Below the pieces are notes generated by a model. It did no database searches, had not been told where the DNA came from, and saw only the letters and a program-made list of their open reading frames with translations. This document shows positions 8,598 through 15,385 of a DNA stretch of 64,000 bases, in pieces; the stretch's first letter is position 1, and each line of letters starts with the position of its first letter. The position numbers and the translations under genes were made by a program. Source of the stretch: DATLGB01 sp038258425. Its GTDB lineage: Bacteria > Actinomycetota > Thermoleophilia > Solirubrobacterales > Solirubrobacteraceae. The stretch spans positions 26,138 to 90,137 of the forward strand of contig JBBSPV010000010.1 in NCBI GenBank assembly GCA_038258425.1. Direction: 5' to 3'.

Positions 8598-9550
8598 CAC
8601 ACGTACGCCATACGAGTTCTGGCCTCGAGGCCATCGGCCTCGGCAAGCGCTTCGGCGATCTCTGGGCCCTGCGCGACGTCGACTTCGCCGTGCGGGCCGG
8701 CAGCGTGCTCGGCCTGCTCGGCCACAACGGCGCGGGCAAGACGACCGCCATCCGCATCCTCACGACCTTGAGCCTCCCGACCACCGGCCACGCACGCGTC
8801 GCCGGCTTCGACGTCACCGCCGACCCCAACGCGGTGCGGGCCCGCATCGGCGTCACGGGCCAGAGCGCGACGGTCGACGGGCTGCTCACCGCCCAGGCCA
8901 ACCTCGAGATGGTCGGGCGCCTCTACAAGCTGCCGCCCGCGCAGGCCCGGGCCCGGGCGAGCGAGCTCCTCGAGCGGCTCGGGCTCGGCGAGGTCGCCGG
9001 CAAGCGCGTGGACCAGTTCTCCGGCGGCATGCGTCGCCGCGTCGACCTCGCCGCGAGCCTCGTGGCCGCCCCGCCCGTGCTCATCCTCGACGAGCCGACG
9101 ACCGGGCTGGACCCCGCGAGCCGCAGTGACCTGTGGACGATGCTGCGCGAGCTCGTCGCCGACGGCATGACGCTGCTGCTGACCACCCAGTACCTCGACG
9201 AGGCCGACCAGCTGGCCGACGAGATCGTGGTCCTCGACCACGGGCGCGTCGCCGCCGCCGGCACGCCGGCCGACCTCAAGGCGCGCATCGGCGGCGAACG
9301 GCTCGAGGTGACCCTGCCGGGACCGGAGGCCGTCGGCGCGGCGCAGGACGCCGTGGCCGCGCACGCCGACGGGCCGACGGGCGTCGCCGGCGCCGTCCTC
9401 ACCGTGCCACTGCGCGCGGGGGCGCGGCTCATCGAGGTCGTGCGCTCGCTCGACGCCGCCGGCGTCGACGCCGTCGACGTGCACCGGCGCGAGCCGACGC
9501 TCGACGACGTCTTCCTCACCCTTACCCGCAAGGAGCCGATCACCGCATGA
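8588..9550 (+). CDS. ABC transporter ATP-binding protein, DrrA type
   Basis: ATPase subunit of a two-component exporter of the daunorubicin-resistance (DrrA) group, 320 residues. Walker A GHNGAGKTT is at about residue 44, the signature FSGGM at about 143 and Walker B VLILDEPTTGLD at about 166. The C-terminal extension with LTRKEP is typical of DrrA proteins. The first in-frame start codon is the ATG inside the operator, and no alternative start precedes the ABC domain. Its stop overlaps the permease start (ATGA). The substrate is unknown; drug or lipid export is inferred from family and TetR control. Confidence 0.92.
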   Translation: MYDTHVRHTSSGLEAIGLGKRFGDLWALRDVDFAVRAGSVLGLLGHNGAGKTTAIRILTTLSLPTTGHARVAGFDVTADPNAVRARIGVTGQSATVDGLLTAQANLEMVGRLYKLPPAQARARASELLERLGLGEVAGKRVDQFSGGMRRRVDLAASLVAAPPVLILDEPTTGLDPASRSDLWTMLRELVADGMTLLLTTQYLDEADQLADEIVVLDHGRVAAAGTPADLKARIGGERLEVTLPGPEAVGAAQDAVAAHADGPTGVAGAVLTVPLRAGARLIEVVRSLDAAGVDAVDVHRREPTLDDVFLTLTRKEPITA

Positions 9551-10380
9551 GCGCCCGCCCCCAAGCGAAGCGCGGGCAGGGTATGAGCGCCGCCGCCCTT
9601 GCCTCCGACTCCCTCGTCCTGGCCCGCCGCAACCTCGAGCACGTCCGGCAGATTCCGGAGAAGCTCATCGACGTCACGGTCCAGCCGCTGATGTTCACCC
9701 TGCTCTTCGCGTTCGTCTTCGGCGGCGTCATCGACGTGCCCGGCGGCTCCTACCGCGAGTACCTCGTCGGCGGCATCCTCGTCCAGACCGTCGCCTTCGG
9801 GATGATGGGGCCGGGCATGTCGATCGCCACGGACCTCCGCGAGGGCGTGGTGGACCGGCTGCGGACGCTGCCCGTCGCCCGCTCGGCCTATCTGCTCGGC
9901 CACGCCGTCGCCGAGTGGGCCGCGCTGCTCGTGGCCATCACCGTGCTCGCGCTCAGCGGGCTGCTCGTCGGCTGGCGCATCCACACCGACGTCCTGCATG
10001 CCGTCGCCGGCTTCGGGCTCCTCGCGGTCTTCGCCCTCGCGATGCTGTGGCTCGGCACGTTGATCGGCCTGAGCGTCCGCTCGCCGGACGCCGTCCAGGG
10101 CTTCGCCTTCCTCGTCGTGTTCCCGCTGACCTTCCTCTCCAACGCGTTCGTGCCGGCCGACGGCCTGCCGGGCGTGCTGCAGACCGTGGCGGAGTACAAC
10201 CCGGTCTCCGCGCTCGTGGCGGCGACCCGGACGCTGTTCGGCAACCCCGTCGCGCTCCCGGACGGCGCGCCATGGCCGCTGCAGCACCCGGTCCTGGCGG
10301 GACTCGGGTGGAGCCTGCTGATCCTCGCGATCACCGTGCCGCTGGCGATGAACCGCTACCGCGCCCGGACGTCGGACTGA
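9547..10380 (+). CDS. ABC-2 type permease, DrrB family
   Basis: Membrane subunit paired with the preceding ATPase, 277 residues. About six membrane segments are visible, for example LMFTLLFAFVFGGVI, WAALLVAITVLALSGLLVG and SLLILAITVPLAM. The conserved DrrB stretch GFAFLVVFPLTFLSNAFVP with the following PVSALVAATRTLFGNP is present. ATG at 9547 overlaps the ATPase stop; a second ATG (9583) lies 12 codons later and cannot be excluded. The gene ends before a repeat-rich convergent intergenic region. Confidence 0.92.
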   Translation: MSARPQAKRGQGMSAAALASDSLVLARRNLEHVRQIPEKLIDVTVQPLMFTLLFAFVFGGVIDVPGGSYREYLVGGILVQTVAFGMMGPGMSIATDLREGVVDRLRTLPVARSAYLLGHAVAEWAALLVAITVLALSGLLVGWRIHTDVLHAVAGFGLLAVFALAMLWLGTLIGLSVRSPDAVQGFAFLVVFPLTFLSNAFVPADGLPGVLQTVAEYNPVSALVAATRTLFGNPVALPDGAPWPLQHPVLAGLGWSLLILAITVPLAMNRYRARTSD

Positions 10381-10390
10381 GGACGGGGCG

Positions 10391-10440
10391 GGCAAGAGGC
10401 GGACGTGGAGCGGTTCCGCGACGGTCTCCCGCCTTCCGCC
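10391..10440. repeat. REP-like hairpin element, copy 1
   Basis: This is an imperfect copy of the ~50-bp GGCAAGAGGCGG family: GGCAAGAGGCGG at 10391-10402 and CCCGCCTTCCGCC at 10428-10440, around a loop with GCGGTTCCGCGACGG. It lies between convergent genes. The whole 10381-10734 gap holds only this copy, copy 2 and a 25-bp tandem repeat; no gene was seen. Confidence 0.7.
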
Positions 10441-10523
10441 CGCCGTCCGACCCCCAGGCCGGGTGAACGACACGGCGGCGGGTGAGGCAACACGGGCTCG
10501 GTGGTGCGCGGCGTGTCGGGCGG

Positions 10524-10573
10524 GGCAAGAGGCGGGAGCGAGGCGGTACTTCGGCGTCTGCCCGCCTCTTGCC
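10524..10573. repeat. REP-like hairpin element, copy 2 (perfect stem)
   Basis: GGCAAGAGGCGGG (10524-10536) and CCCGCCTCTTGCC (10561-10573) form a perfect 13-bp stem around a 24-nt loop. Related copies occur at 10391, 33059 and 33142, all between convergent genes. It could act as a bidirectional terminator, but there is no T run. Confidence 0.8.
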
Positions 10574-10633
10574 GTTTCCGAGCGTCAGTCGGCGTGAGGT
10601 CGTCCTGGCGACCGGGCGGCGACTGACGCTCCC

Positions 10634-10715
10634 GAGCCGGCGCTCGCGAGCCACGCCCGAGCCGGCGCTCGCGAGCCACGCCCGAGCCGGCGCTCGCGAG
10701 CCACGCCCGAGCCGA
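10634..10715. repeat. 25-bp tandem repeat, three full copies plus a partial one
   Basis: The unit GAGCCGGCGCTCGCGAGCCA followed by CGCCC starts at 10634, 10659 and 10684 without a mismatch, then a partial unit follows from 10709. Each unit contains the near-palindrome GGCGCTCGCGAGCC. It ends about 20 bp before the 3-prime end of rlmN. Units are directly adjacent with no spacers, so it is not a CRISPR array. Confidence 0.85.
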
Positions 10716-10734
10716 GCGCCCGCCCGCCCGCGAC

Positions 10735-11718
10735 TCAGGCCTTCGCGGCGAGCTGTCCGCAGGCGGCGTCGATGTCCTGGCCGCGCGTCAGGCGGACGGA
10801 GGCGTCCAGGCCGTGCGCCTCGAGCGTGGCCCGGAACGCCCCGACCGCCTGGCGCGAGGACGCGGCGTACTGGCCGCCGGCCGGGTTGTACGGGATCAGG
10901 TTGACCTTGTAGCGGCGCCGGTCGAGCAGCTCCGCGAGCCGGCGGGCCTGGGCGACGGTGTCGTTGACGCCGCCGAGCATGAGGTACTCGACGAAGACCT
11001 TGCGGCGTCGCTTGGCGTAGAAGGCGTCGCAGGCGTCGAGCACCTCGGCGATCGCGAAGCGCTCGTTGACCGCCATGATCTGCGAGCGCAGGCCGTCCTC
11101 CGGGGCGTGCAGGGACAGCGCGAGGCGCAGCGGCATGTCGTTGACCTCGGTCAGGCGCCGGATGCCCGGCACCCAGCCGACGGTCGAGATGCCCGTGTGG
11201 CGATGGCTGATGCCGAGGTCGGGCAGGCGCTCGGCGGCGCCGAGAACGGCGTCGAGGTTCATCAGGGGCTCGCCCATGCCCATGAACACGAGATGGTTGA
11301 GCGGCTCGACGCGCCGCAGGTGCAGCACCTGGTCGAGGATCTCCGAGGCGGTGAGGTTGCGCCCGAAGGCCATCTGGCCCGTCGCGCAGAACGAGCAGGT
11401 CAGCGGGCAACCCGACTGGGAGGAGACGCAGACGGAGCGGCGGCCGTCGCGGTAGCGCATGAGGACCGCCTCGACGGGCCGGGCGTCGGCCGTGTGGAAG
11501 AGCGCCTTGACCGTGCCGTCGGTCGCCGTCTGCTCGCGCGCGAGCTCGAGGGTCGAGTACGGCACGTGCTCCTCGAGCCGGGCGCGCAAGGCGGCCGGCA
11601 GGTCGGTCATGGCCGCGTAGCCGGGGGCCCCGGCCGACGCCCAGCGCCACACCTGGCGCGCCCGGAAGGCCGGCTGGCCGGCCGCCTGGAGACGGTCGTC
11701 GAGCAGGGCGAGGTCCAC
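10735..11718 (-). CDS. rlmN: Dual-specificity 23S rRNA/tRNA adenine-C2 methyltransferase
   Basis: Radical SAM enzyme that methylates C2 of A2503 in 23S rRNA and A37 of some tRNAs. The cluster-binding CxxxCxxC motif is C104, C108 and C111 (GCPLTCSFCATG). GMGEPLMN, the second catalytic cysteine near the C-terminus (DIDAACGQL) and YNPAGG are conserved. It has 327 residues from GTG at 11718, slightly short at the N-terminus compared with the usual 340-380. This start is chosen because a TATCTT box ends 7 nt upstream and the divergent gene begins 20 bp away. Confidence 0.95.
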   Translation of the reverse strand: MDLALLDDRLQAAGQPAFRARQVWRWASAGAPGYAAMTDLPAALRARLEEHVPYSTLELAREQTATDGTVKALFHTADARPVEAVLMRYRDGRRSVCVSSQSGCPLTCSFCATGQMAFGRNLTASEILDQVLHLRRVEPLNHLVFMGMGEPLMNLDAVLGAAERLPDLGISHRHTGISTVGWVPGIRRLTEVNDMPLRLALSLHAPEDGLRSQIMAVNERFAIAEVLDACDAFYAKRRRKVFVEYLMLGGVNDTVAQARRLAELLDRRRYKVNLIPYNPAGGQYAASSRQAVGAFRATLEAHGLDASVRLTRGQDIDAACGQLAAKA

Positions 11719-11725
11719 GCAGGGC

Positions 11726-11731
11726 AAGATA
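11726..11731 (-). promoter_or_regulatory. -10 box of rlmN (leaderless type)
   Basis: TATCTT on the minus strand ends 7 nt before the rlmN GTG. It occupies most of the 19-bp gap to the divergent pseudouridine synthase gene, whose own TAGGGA-like box (11730-11735) overlaps it. Confidence 0.45.
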
Positions 11732-11737
11732 GGGAGC

Positions 11738-12475
11738 GTGCGGCTCGGCAAGTACCTCGCGCACGGCGGCGTCGCCTCCCGGCGCGCCGCCGAGCAGCTC
11801 GTCTTCGACGGGCACGTCACCGTGGGCGGGCGGATCGTGCGCGACCCGGCGCGTGACGTCGACGAGACCTCTGGCGTCGAGGTCGACGGCCGCCCCGTCG
11901 CCACCTCGGAGACGCCCCACCTCGTCTACCTGCTGCACAAGCCGGCGGGCGTCGTCTCCACCGCCCACGATCCGCACGGGCGCCCGACGGTCGTCGATTT
12001 CGTCGGTTCGGCCGAGCGCCTCTACCCCGTCGGGCGCCTGGACGCCGACACGACCGGACTGATCCTGCTCACCAACGACGGCGAGCTCGCCAACCGGCTC
12101 ACCCACCCGCGCTACGGCGTGGAGAAGACCTACCGGGTCACCGTGGTCTCACCGCCCGTGCGCCCGGCCGCGCTCGAGGCGCTGCGCAAGGGCGTCCGGC
12201 TCGACGACGGGGTCACCCTGCCCGCGACGGCGCGGCGGATCGCCCCCGACCGCTTCGAGATCGTGCTGCGCGAGGGCCGCAAGCGCCAGGTGCGGCGGAT
12301 GACGGAGGCCGTCGGGCACCGGGTCAAGGCGCTCGAGCGCGTCCAGCTCGGGCCGCTGCGCCTCGGCGGGCTCGCGGAGGGCAGCCACCGCCGGCTCAAG
12401 CCGCACGAGGTCGAGGCGCTGCGGACGGCGGCGCCCGCACCCGCCGCCCAGGCCCGCCGCCGGCGCTCAGCCTGA
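11738..12475 (+). CDS. RsuA/RluB-family pseudouridine synthase
   Basis: rRNA pseudouridine synthase of 245 residues. An S4 RNA-binding domain occupies about residues 1-48 (RLGKYLAHGGVASRRAAE). It is followed by the catalytic domain with LLHKPAG, the active aspartate D102 in GRLDADTTGLI, and the closing motif GRKRQVRRM. In many actinobacteria and firmicutes this gene directly follows scpB and is annotated rluB (23S rRNA U2605). Here it has been separated from scpAB by a few kilobases and lies divergent from rlmN. The choice between rluB and rsuA rests on this synteny, so no symbol is given. Confidence 0.93.
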   Translation: MRLGKYLAHGGVASRRAAEQLVFDGHVTVGGRIVRDPARDVDETSGVEVDGRPVATSETPHLVYLLHKPAGVVSTAHDPHGRPTVVDFVGSAERLYPVGRLDADTTGLILLTNDGELANRLTHPRYGVEKTYRVTVVSPPVRPAALEALRKGVRLDDGVTLPATARRIAPDRFEIVLREGRKRQVRRMTEAVGHRVKALERVQLGPLRLGGLAEGSHRRLKPHEVEALRTAAPAPAAQARRRRSA

Positions 12476-12628
12476 ATCCACCGATTCCGCCGGCGCGACG
12501 ACGACGCATGCGGTCCTCACGCGCCGTCGGCCGAGCACCGGAAGGACACGCCCTGCCGAGGCTCGGCCGCCGACCCTGACCTGGCCCGCGACCCCCTCGC
12601 CTCCGAACGGTCATCGGCGGATGCAGGC

Positions 12629-12634
12629 TAACGT
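12629..12634 (+). promoter_or_regulatory. -10 box of aroH (leaderless type)
   Basis: TAACGT ends 9 nt before the aroH ATG. The rest of the 168-bp gap from 12476 shows nothing recognisable. Confidence 0.45.
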
Positions 12635-12643
12635 CGCCCGGCG

Positions 12644-13009
12644 ATGCGGCTGCATGCCCTCCGCGGCGCCACGTCGGTCCGGGCCGACGAGCGGGCGCAG
12701 ATCCTCGAGGCCACGGACGCGCTCATGCGCGACCTCATGGCCGTCAACGGGCTCACGCCCGCCGACCTGGTGTCGTGCCTGTTCACGCTCACGCCCGACC
12801 TGCACGCCGAGTTCCCGGCCGTCGCGGCCCGGGAGATGGGGCTGAGCGCCGTGCCGCTCATGTGCGCCCAGGAGCTCGCCGTGCCGGGCGCGATGCCCCG
12901 GGTCATCCGCGTGCTCGTGCACTGCTACCTGCCCGCGGGCGGCGAGCCGCAGCACTGCTACCACGGCGAGGCGCGCCGGCTGCGGCTGGACCTCACGGGC
13001 GCGCAATAG
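12644..13009 (+). CDS. aroH: Chorismate mutase, monofunctional AroH type
   Basis: Converts chorismate to prephenate, the branch point to tyrosine and phenylalanine. It has 121 residues, the size of the Bacillus subtilis AroH fold (trimeric pseudo-alpha-beta barrel). Counterparts of the B. subtilis active-site residues are visible with a one-residue offset: R7 (LRGAT), C74 and E77 (MCAQE), and R89 (VIRV). The -10 box upstream and the overlap of its TAG stop with the hisC -10 box suggest it is transcribed alone or reads through into hisC. Confidence 0.95.
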   Translation: MRLHALRGATSVRADERAQILEATDALMRDLMAVNGLTPADLVSCLFTLTPDLHAEFPAVAAREMGLSAVPLMCAQELAVPGAMPRVIRVLVHCYLPAGGEPQHCYHGEARRLRLDLTGAQ

Positions 13010-13012
13010 CCT
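13007..13012 (+). promoter_or_regulatory. -10 box of hisC, containing the aroH stop codon
   Basis: TAGCCT ends 9 nt before the hisC ATG. Its first three bases are the aroH stop codon TAG. Confidence 0.45.
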
Positions 13013-13021
13013 TCCGGGCCC

Positions 13022-14095
13022 ATGGAGTTCGCCGAGAAGCTGCGCCGCCTCGACGCCTATCCGGCCGCCGACGGCTACGCGCTCGGTCCGGAGGTCGCGC
13101 TCATGGCCTCCAACGAGACGCCGTACCCGCCGCTGCCCGCCGTCGAGCGTGCCGTCGCCGAGGCCATGGGGGGCGTCAACCGCTACCCCGATCCGACCAA
13201 CCGGCGGTTGCGCGACGCGCTCTCGCGCCGCTACGACGTGCCCGTCAACCGGATCGCGATCGGCAATGGATCCTGCGACGTCCTGCTCGCGGCCGGCGAC
13301 GCCCTGCTCGAGCCGGGTGCCGAGCTCGTCTACGCCTGGCCGTCCTTCTCCGTCTATCCGCACCTCGCCAAGGCCTCGGGTGCTCGCGCCATCGAGGTCC
13401 CGGTCACCGCCAGCCACCACCACGACCTCGAGGCGATGCTGCGCGAGGTGACCGTGGCCACCCGGCTCGTCATCGTGTGCAACCCGAACAACCCGACGTC
13501 AACGGCGCTCGGGCTCGACGAGATCGCGGCCTTCGTCGCCGACGTGCCGCGCCACGCCGCGGTGATCCTCGACGAGGCCTACATCGAGTTCAACCTCCTC
13601 GACGACCCCGACGCGTCCGTCGAGTTGCTCGACCGCCACCCGAACCTCGTGCTCCTGCGGACCTTCTCCAAGGCCTACGGGCTCTGCGGCCTGCGCGTCG
13701 GCTACGGGTTGTGCGGCTCCGAGCCCTTCCGCACCGCGGTCGACGCCGTGCGCCAGCCCTTCTTCTGCAACGTCGCCGCCCAGGCGGCGGCGATCGCGGC
13801 GCTCGACTCCCAGGACGAGATCGCCTCGCGCGTGGAGCGCAACCTCGCCGAGCGCCTCGGCCTGCAGGACGGCCTGCGCCGCCTCGGGCTCGAGCCGGCC
13901 GACTCGCAGGCGAACTTCGTCTGGTTCGACCTTCCGGAGGAGGAGGCGGAGCCGACCGTCGTGCGCGGCCTCGCCGACGCGGACGTCCTCGTCCGGGCCG
14001 GCAGCCCGCTGGGACGCGCCGGGGCCCTGCGCGTCACCGTCGGCGCGCCGGAGGAGAACGAGCGCTTCCTGGCGGCGCTGGGCGAACTGCTGTAG
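13022..14095 (+). CDS. hisC: Histidinol-phosphate / aromatic aminotransferase
   Basis: PLP-dependent aminotransferase of the HisC family, 357 residues. ASNETPY, the CNPNNPTS motif and the Schiff-base lysine K217 in RTFSKAYGL are typical. It lies between chorismate mutase and DAHP synthase rather than in a histidine operon. That context suggests a role in transaminating phenylpyruvate or 4-hydroxyphenylpyruvate to Phe or Tyr, as shown for HisC-like enzymes in other bacteria. Sequence alone does not settle which substrate dominates. Its TAG stop is part of the -10 box of the aroF leader. Confidence 0.9.
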   Translation: MEFAEKLRRLDAYPAADGYALGPEVALMASNETPYPPLPAVERAVAEAMGGVNRYPDPTNRRLRDALSRRYDVPVNRIAIGNGSCDVLLAAGDALLEPGAELVYAWPSFSVYPHLAKASGARAIEVPVTASHHHDLEAMLREVTVATRLVIVCNPNNPTSTALGLDEIAAFVADVPRHAAVILDEAYIEFNLLDDPDASVELLDRHPNLVLLRTFSKAYGLCGLRVGYGLCGSEPFRTAVDAVRQPFFCNVAAQAAAIAALDSQDEIASRVERNLAERLGLQDGLRRLGLEPADSQANFVWFDLPEEEAEPTVVRGLADADVLVRAGSPLGRAGALRVTVGAPEENERFLAALGELL

Positions 14096-14098
14096 GCT
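14093..14098 (+). promoter_or_regulatory. -10 box of the aroF leader transcript
   Basis: TAGGCT ends 10 nt before the ATG of the aromatic-rich leader frame. Its first three bases are the hisC stop codon. With the spacing used by other genes here, transcription would start at or within a few nucleotides of the leader ATG. Confidence 0.5.
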
Positions 14099-14108
14099 GC
14101 CCGGCTCC

Positions 14109-14207
14109 ATGGCCGGCCCGCTGACCCACCGCAGCACCTCCTCCTGGGCCACCTATGGGTATCGCGCCTGGCGATTTACGCAGGCGCTCGGCCGGCTGTC
14201 CGCGTAG
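14109..14207 (+). CDS. Candidate aromatic leader peptide of the aroF operon
   Basis: A 32-codon frame runs from ATG 14109 to TAG 14205-14207. The protein begins MAGPLTHRSTSS and continues WATYGYRAWRFTQ. W13, Y16, Y18, W21 and F23 put five aromatic residues within 11 codons, and W, Y and F are otherwise absent. The next gene is DAHP synthase, the first step of the pathway that makes these three amino acids. A -10 box lies at the leaderless spacing. Complementary RNA segments follow. Ribosome-mediated attenuation of aroF by an aromatic leader peptide is known in Corynebacterium glutamicum (AroR). This frame is unlike that Phe-run peptide in sequence and is proposed here by analogy. Confidence 0.6.
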   Translation: MAGPLTHRSTSSWATYGYRAWRFTQALGRLSA

Positions 14208-14252
14208 CTCCAGCGGAGAACCGCCACTCCTGGGCCCTCCGGGCCGAGCGCC
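14164..14252 (+). promoter_or_regulatory. Candidate attenuator: mutually exclusive RNA stems
   Basis: Segment a (GCGCCTG, 14164-14170) pairs perfectly with b (CAGGCGC, 14181-14187). An overlapping part of b (GGCGCTCGGCC, 14183-14193) pairs over 11 perfect base pairs with d (GGCCGAGCGCC, 14242-14252). The start of d can instead form GGCCC-TCC-GGGCC (14233-14245). A further bulged stem joins 14210-14218 and 14227-14233. A ribosome stalled at codons 13-23 (14145-14177) would cover a and release b to pair with d. A ribosome reaching the stop would block b. No T tract follows, so termination might be Rho-dependent or the effect translational. Confidence 0.5.
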
Positions 14253-14303
14253 GCTCCCGCTCCAGACGTGCCTGATCGCACGTCCGCGCCGGACCCGTCC
14301 CCG

Positions 14304-14309
14304 TACCCT
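14304..14309 (+). promoter_or_regulatory. Possible second -10 box close to aroF
   Basis: TACCCT lies 30 nt before the aroF ATG. If used, it would give a transcript with a short leader that bypasses the leader peptide. A weak purine-rich site (AGAGAGACAGG, 14321-14332) precedes the start codon. Confidence 0.3.
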
Positions 14310-14339
14310 TCGCAGAGACCCAGAGAGACAGGCACGAAC

Positions 14340-15371
14340 ATGATGATCGTCATGAAGGCAGCGGCCTCGGAGGCCGAGATCGACCGGGTGATCGAGCGCA
14401 TCGAGGAGGCCGGCGCGGTCGCGCACCCCTCCCGCGGCGAGGAGATCACCGTCATCGGCGCCATCGGCGACCGGGAGCACATCGGGCGCCTGGAGCTCGA
14501 GGGTGCACCCGGCGTCGAGAAGGTCGTTCCCATCCTCAAGCCGTACAAGCTCGCCTCCCGGCAGCTGCGAGCCGAGCCGTCGATCTTCGAGATCGGCGGC
14601 AGCCGCATCGGCGGCGACCACTTCTCCCTGATCGCCGGCCCGTGCACCGTCGAGTCGCGCGAGCAGACGCTGACGACCGCCCACGCGGTCAAGGCCGCCG
14701 GCGCGGGCATGCTGCGCGGCGGCGCCTACAAGCCGCGCACCTCGCCCTACGCGTTCTCCGGCCTCGGCGAGAGCGGGCTGCGGATCCTCGCGGAGGCCAA
14801 GGCCGAGACCGGGCTGCCGATCGTCACCGAGCTCATGGACGTGCGCGACCTCGACCCCGTCCTCGAGGTCGCCGACGTCATCCAGATCGGCGCGCGCAAC
14901 ATGCAGAACTACACGCTGCTGACCGAGCTCGGCCGCGCCGGCCGGCCCGTGCTGCTCAAGCGCGGCCTCACCGCGACGCTCGAGGAGCTCCTCATGGCGG
15001 CGGAGTACGTCCTCAAGGAGGGCAACCCGCACGTGCTGCTGTGCGAGCGGGGGATCCGCACGTTCGAGACGGCCTACCGCTTCACCCTCGACCTGACCGC
15101 CGTGCCGGTGCTGCGCGAGCTCACGCACCTGCCCGTGGTCGTGGACCCGAGCCACGCGGCCGGTCGCCGGTCGCTCGTGGAGCCGCTCTCGCTGGCCGCC
15201 GCGGCAGCCGGGGCGGACGGGATCATCGTCGAGGTGCACCCGAATCCGGCCGAGGCGATCTGCGACGGACCGCAGCAGCTCGTGGCGGACGAGTTCGGCC
15301 CCTACGCCGCGAAGGTCGAGGCCGCCGCGGCGCTCGCGGGCAAGAAGCTCTCGCTTCCCGCCGCGGCCTAG
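14340..15371 (+). CDS. aroF: 3-deoxy-7-phosphoheptulonate (DAHP) synthase, type I beta
   Basis: First enzyme of the shikimate pathway, condensing phosphoenolpyruvate and erythrose 4-phosphate. It has 343 residues. The N-terminal about 65 residues form a ferredoxin-like regulatory domain as in the Thermotoga maritima enzyme, where Tyr and Phe inhibit. The KDO/DAHP barrel follows: LIAGPCTVES, KPRTSPYAFSGLG, IGARNMQNY and VVDPSHAAGRR. The first ATG (14340) is used; ATGs at 14343 and 14352 are alternatives. tyrA follows after 14 bp, so aroF, tyrA and aroA form one operon. Confidence 0.96.
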   Translation: MMIVMKAAASEAEIDRVIERIEEAGAVAHPSRGEEITVIGAIGDREHIGRLELEGAPGVEKVVPILKPYKLASRQLRAEPSIFEIGGSRIGGDHFSLIAGPCTVESREQTLTTAHAVKAAGAGMLRGGAYKPRTSPYAFSGLGESGLRILAEAKAETGLPIVTELMDVRDLDPVLEVADVIQIGARNMQNYTLLTELGRAGRPVLLKRGLTATLEELLMAAEYVLKEGNPHVLLCERGIRTFETAYRFTLDLTAVPVLRELTHLPVVVDPSHAAGRRSLVEPLSLAAAAAGADGIIVEVHPNPAEAICDGPQQLVADEFGPYAAKVEAAAALAGKKLSLPAAA

Positions 15372-15385
15372 GGGATCCGGGCGCC

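Noticed and set aside
10634..10715. CRISPR array
   Set aside because: The 25-bp units are directly adjacent with no spacers, and no cas genes are present.
14199..14260. tRNA-like stretch (GTAGCTCCAGCGGAGAAC)
   Set aside because: It resembles a D-arm, but no T-loop (GTTCGA) and no matching acceptor stem follow. The segment is better explained by the attenuator pairings.
14155..14343. Alternative 62-codon frame overlapping the aroF start
   Set aside because: It is Arg/Pro/Ser-rich, has no domain or aromatic codons, and uses a TTA codon rare in this genome. The frame starting at 14109 is favoured.
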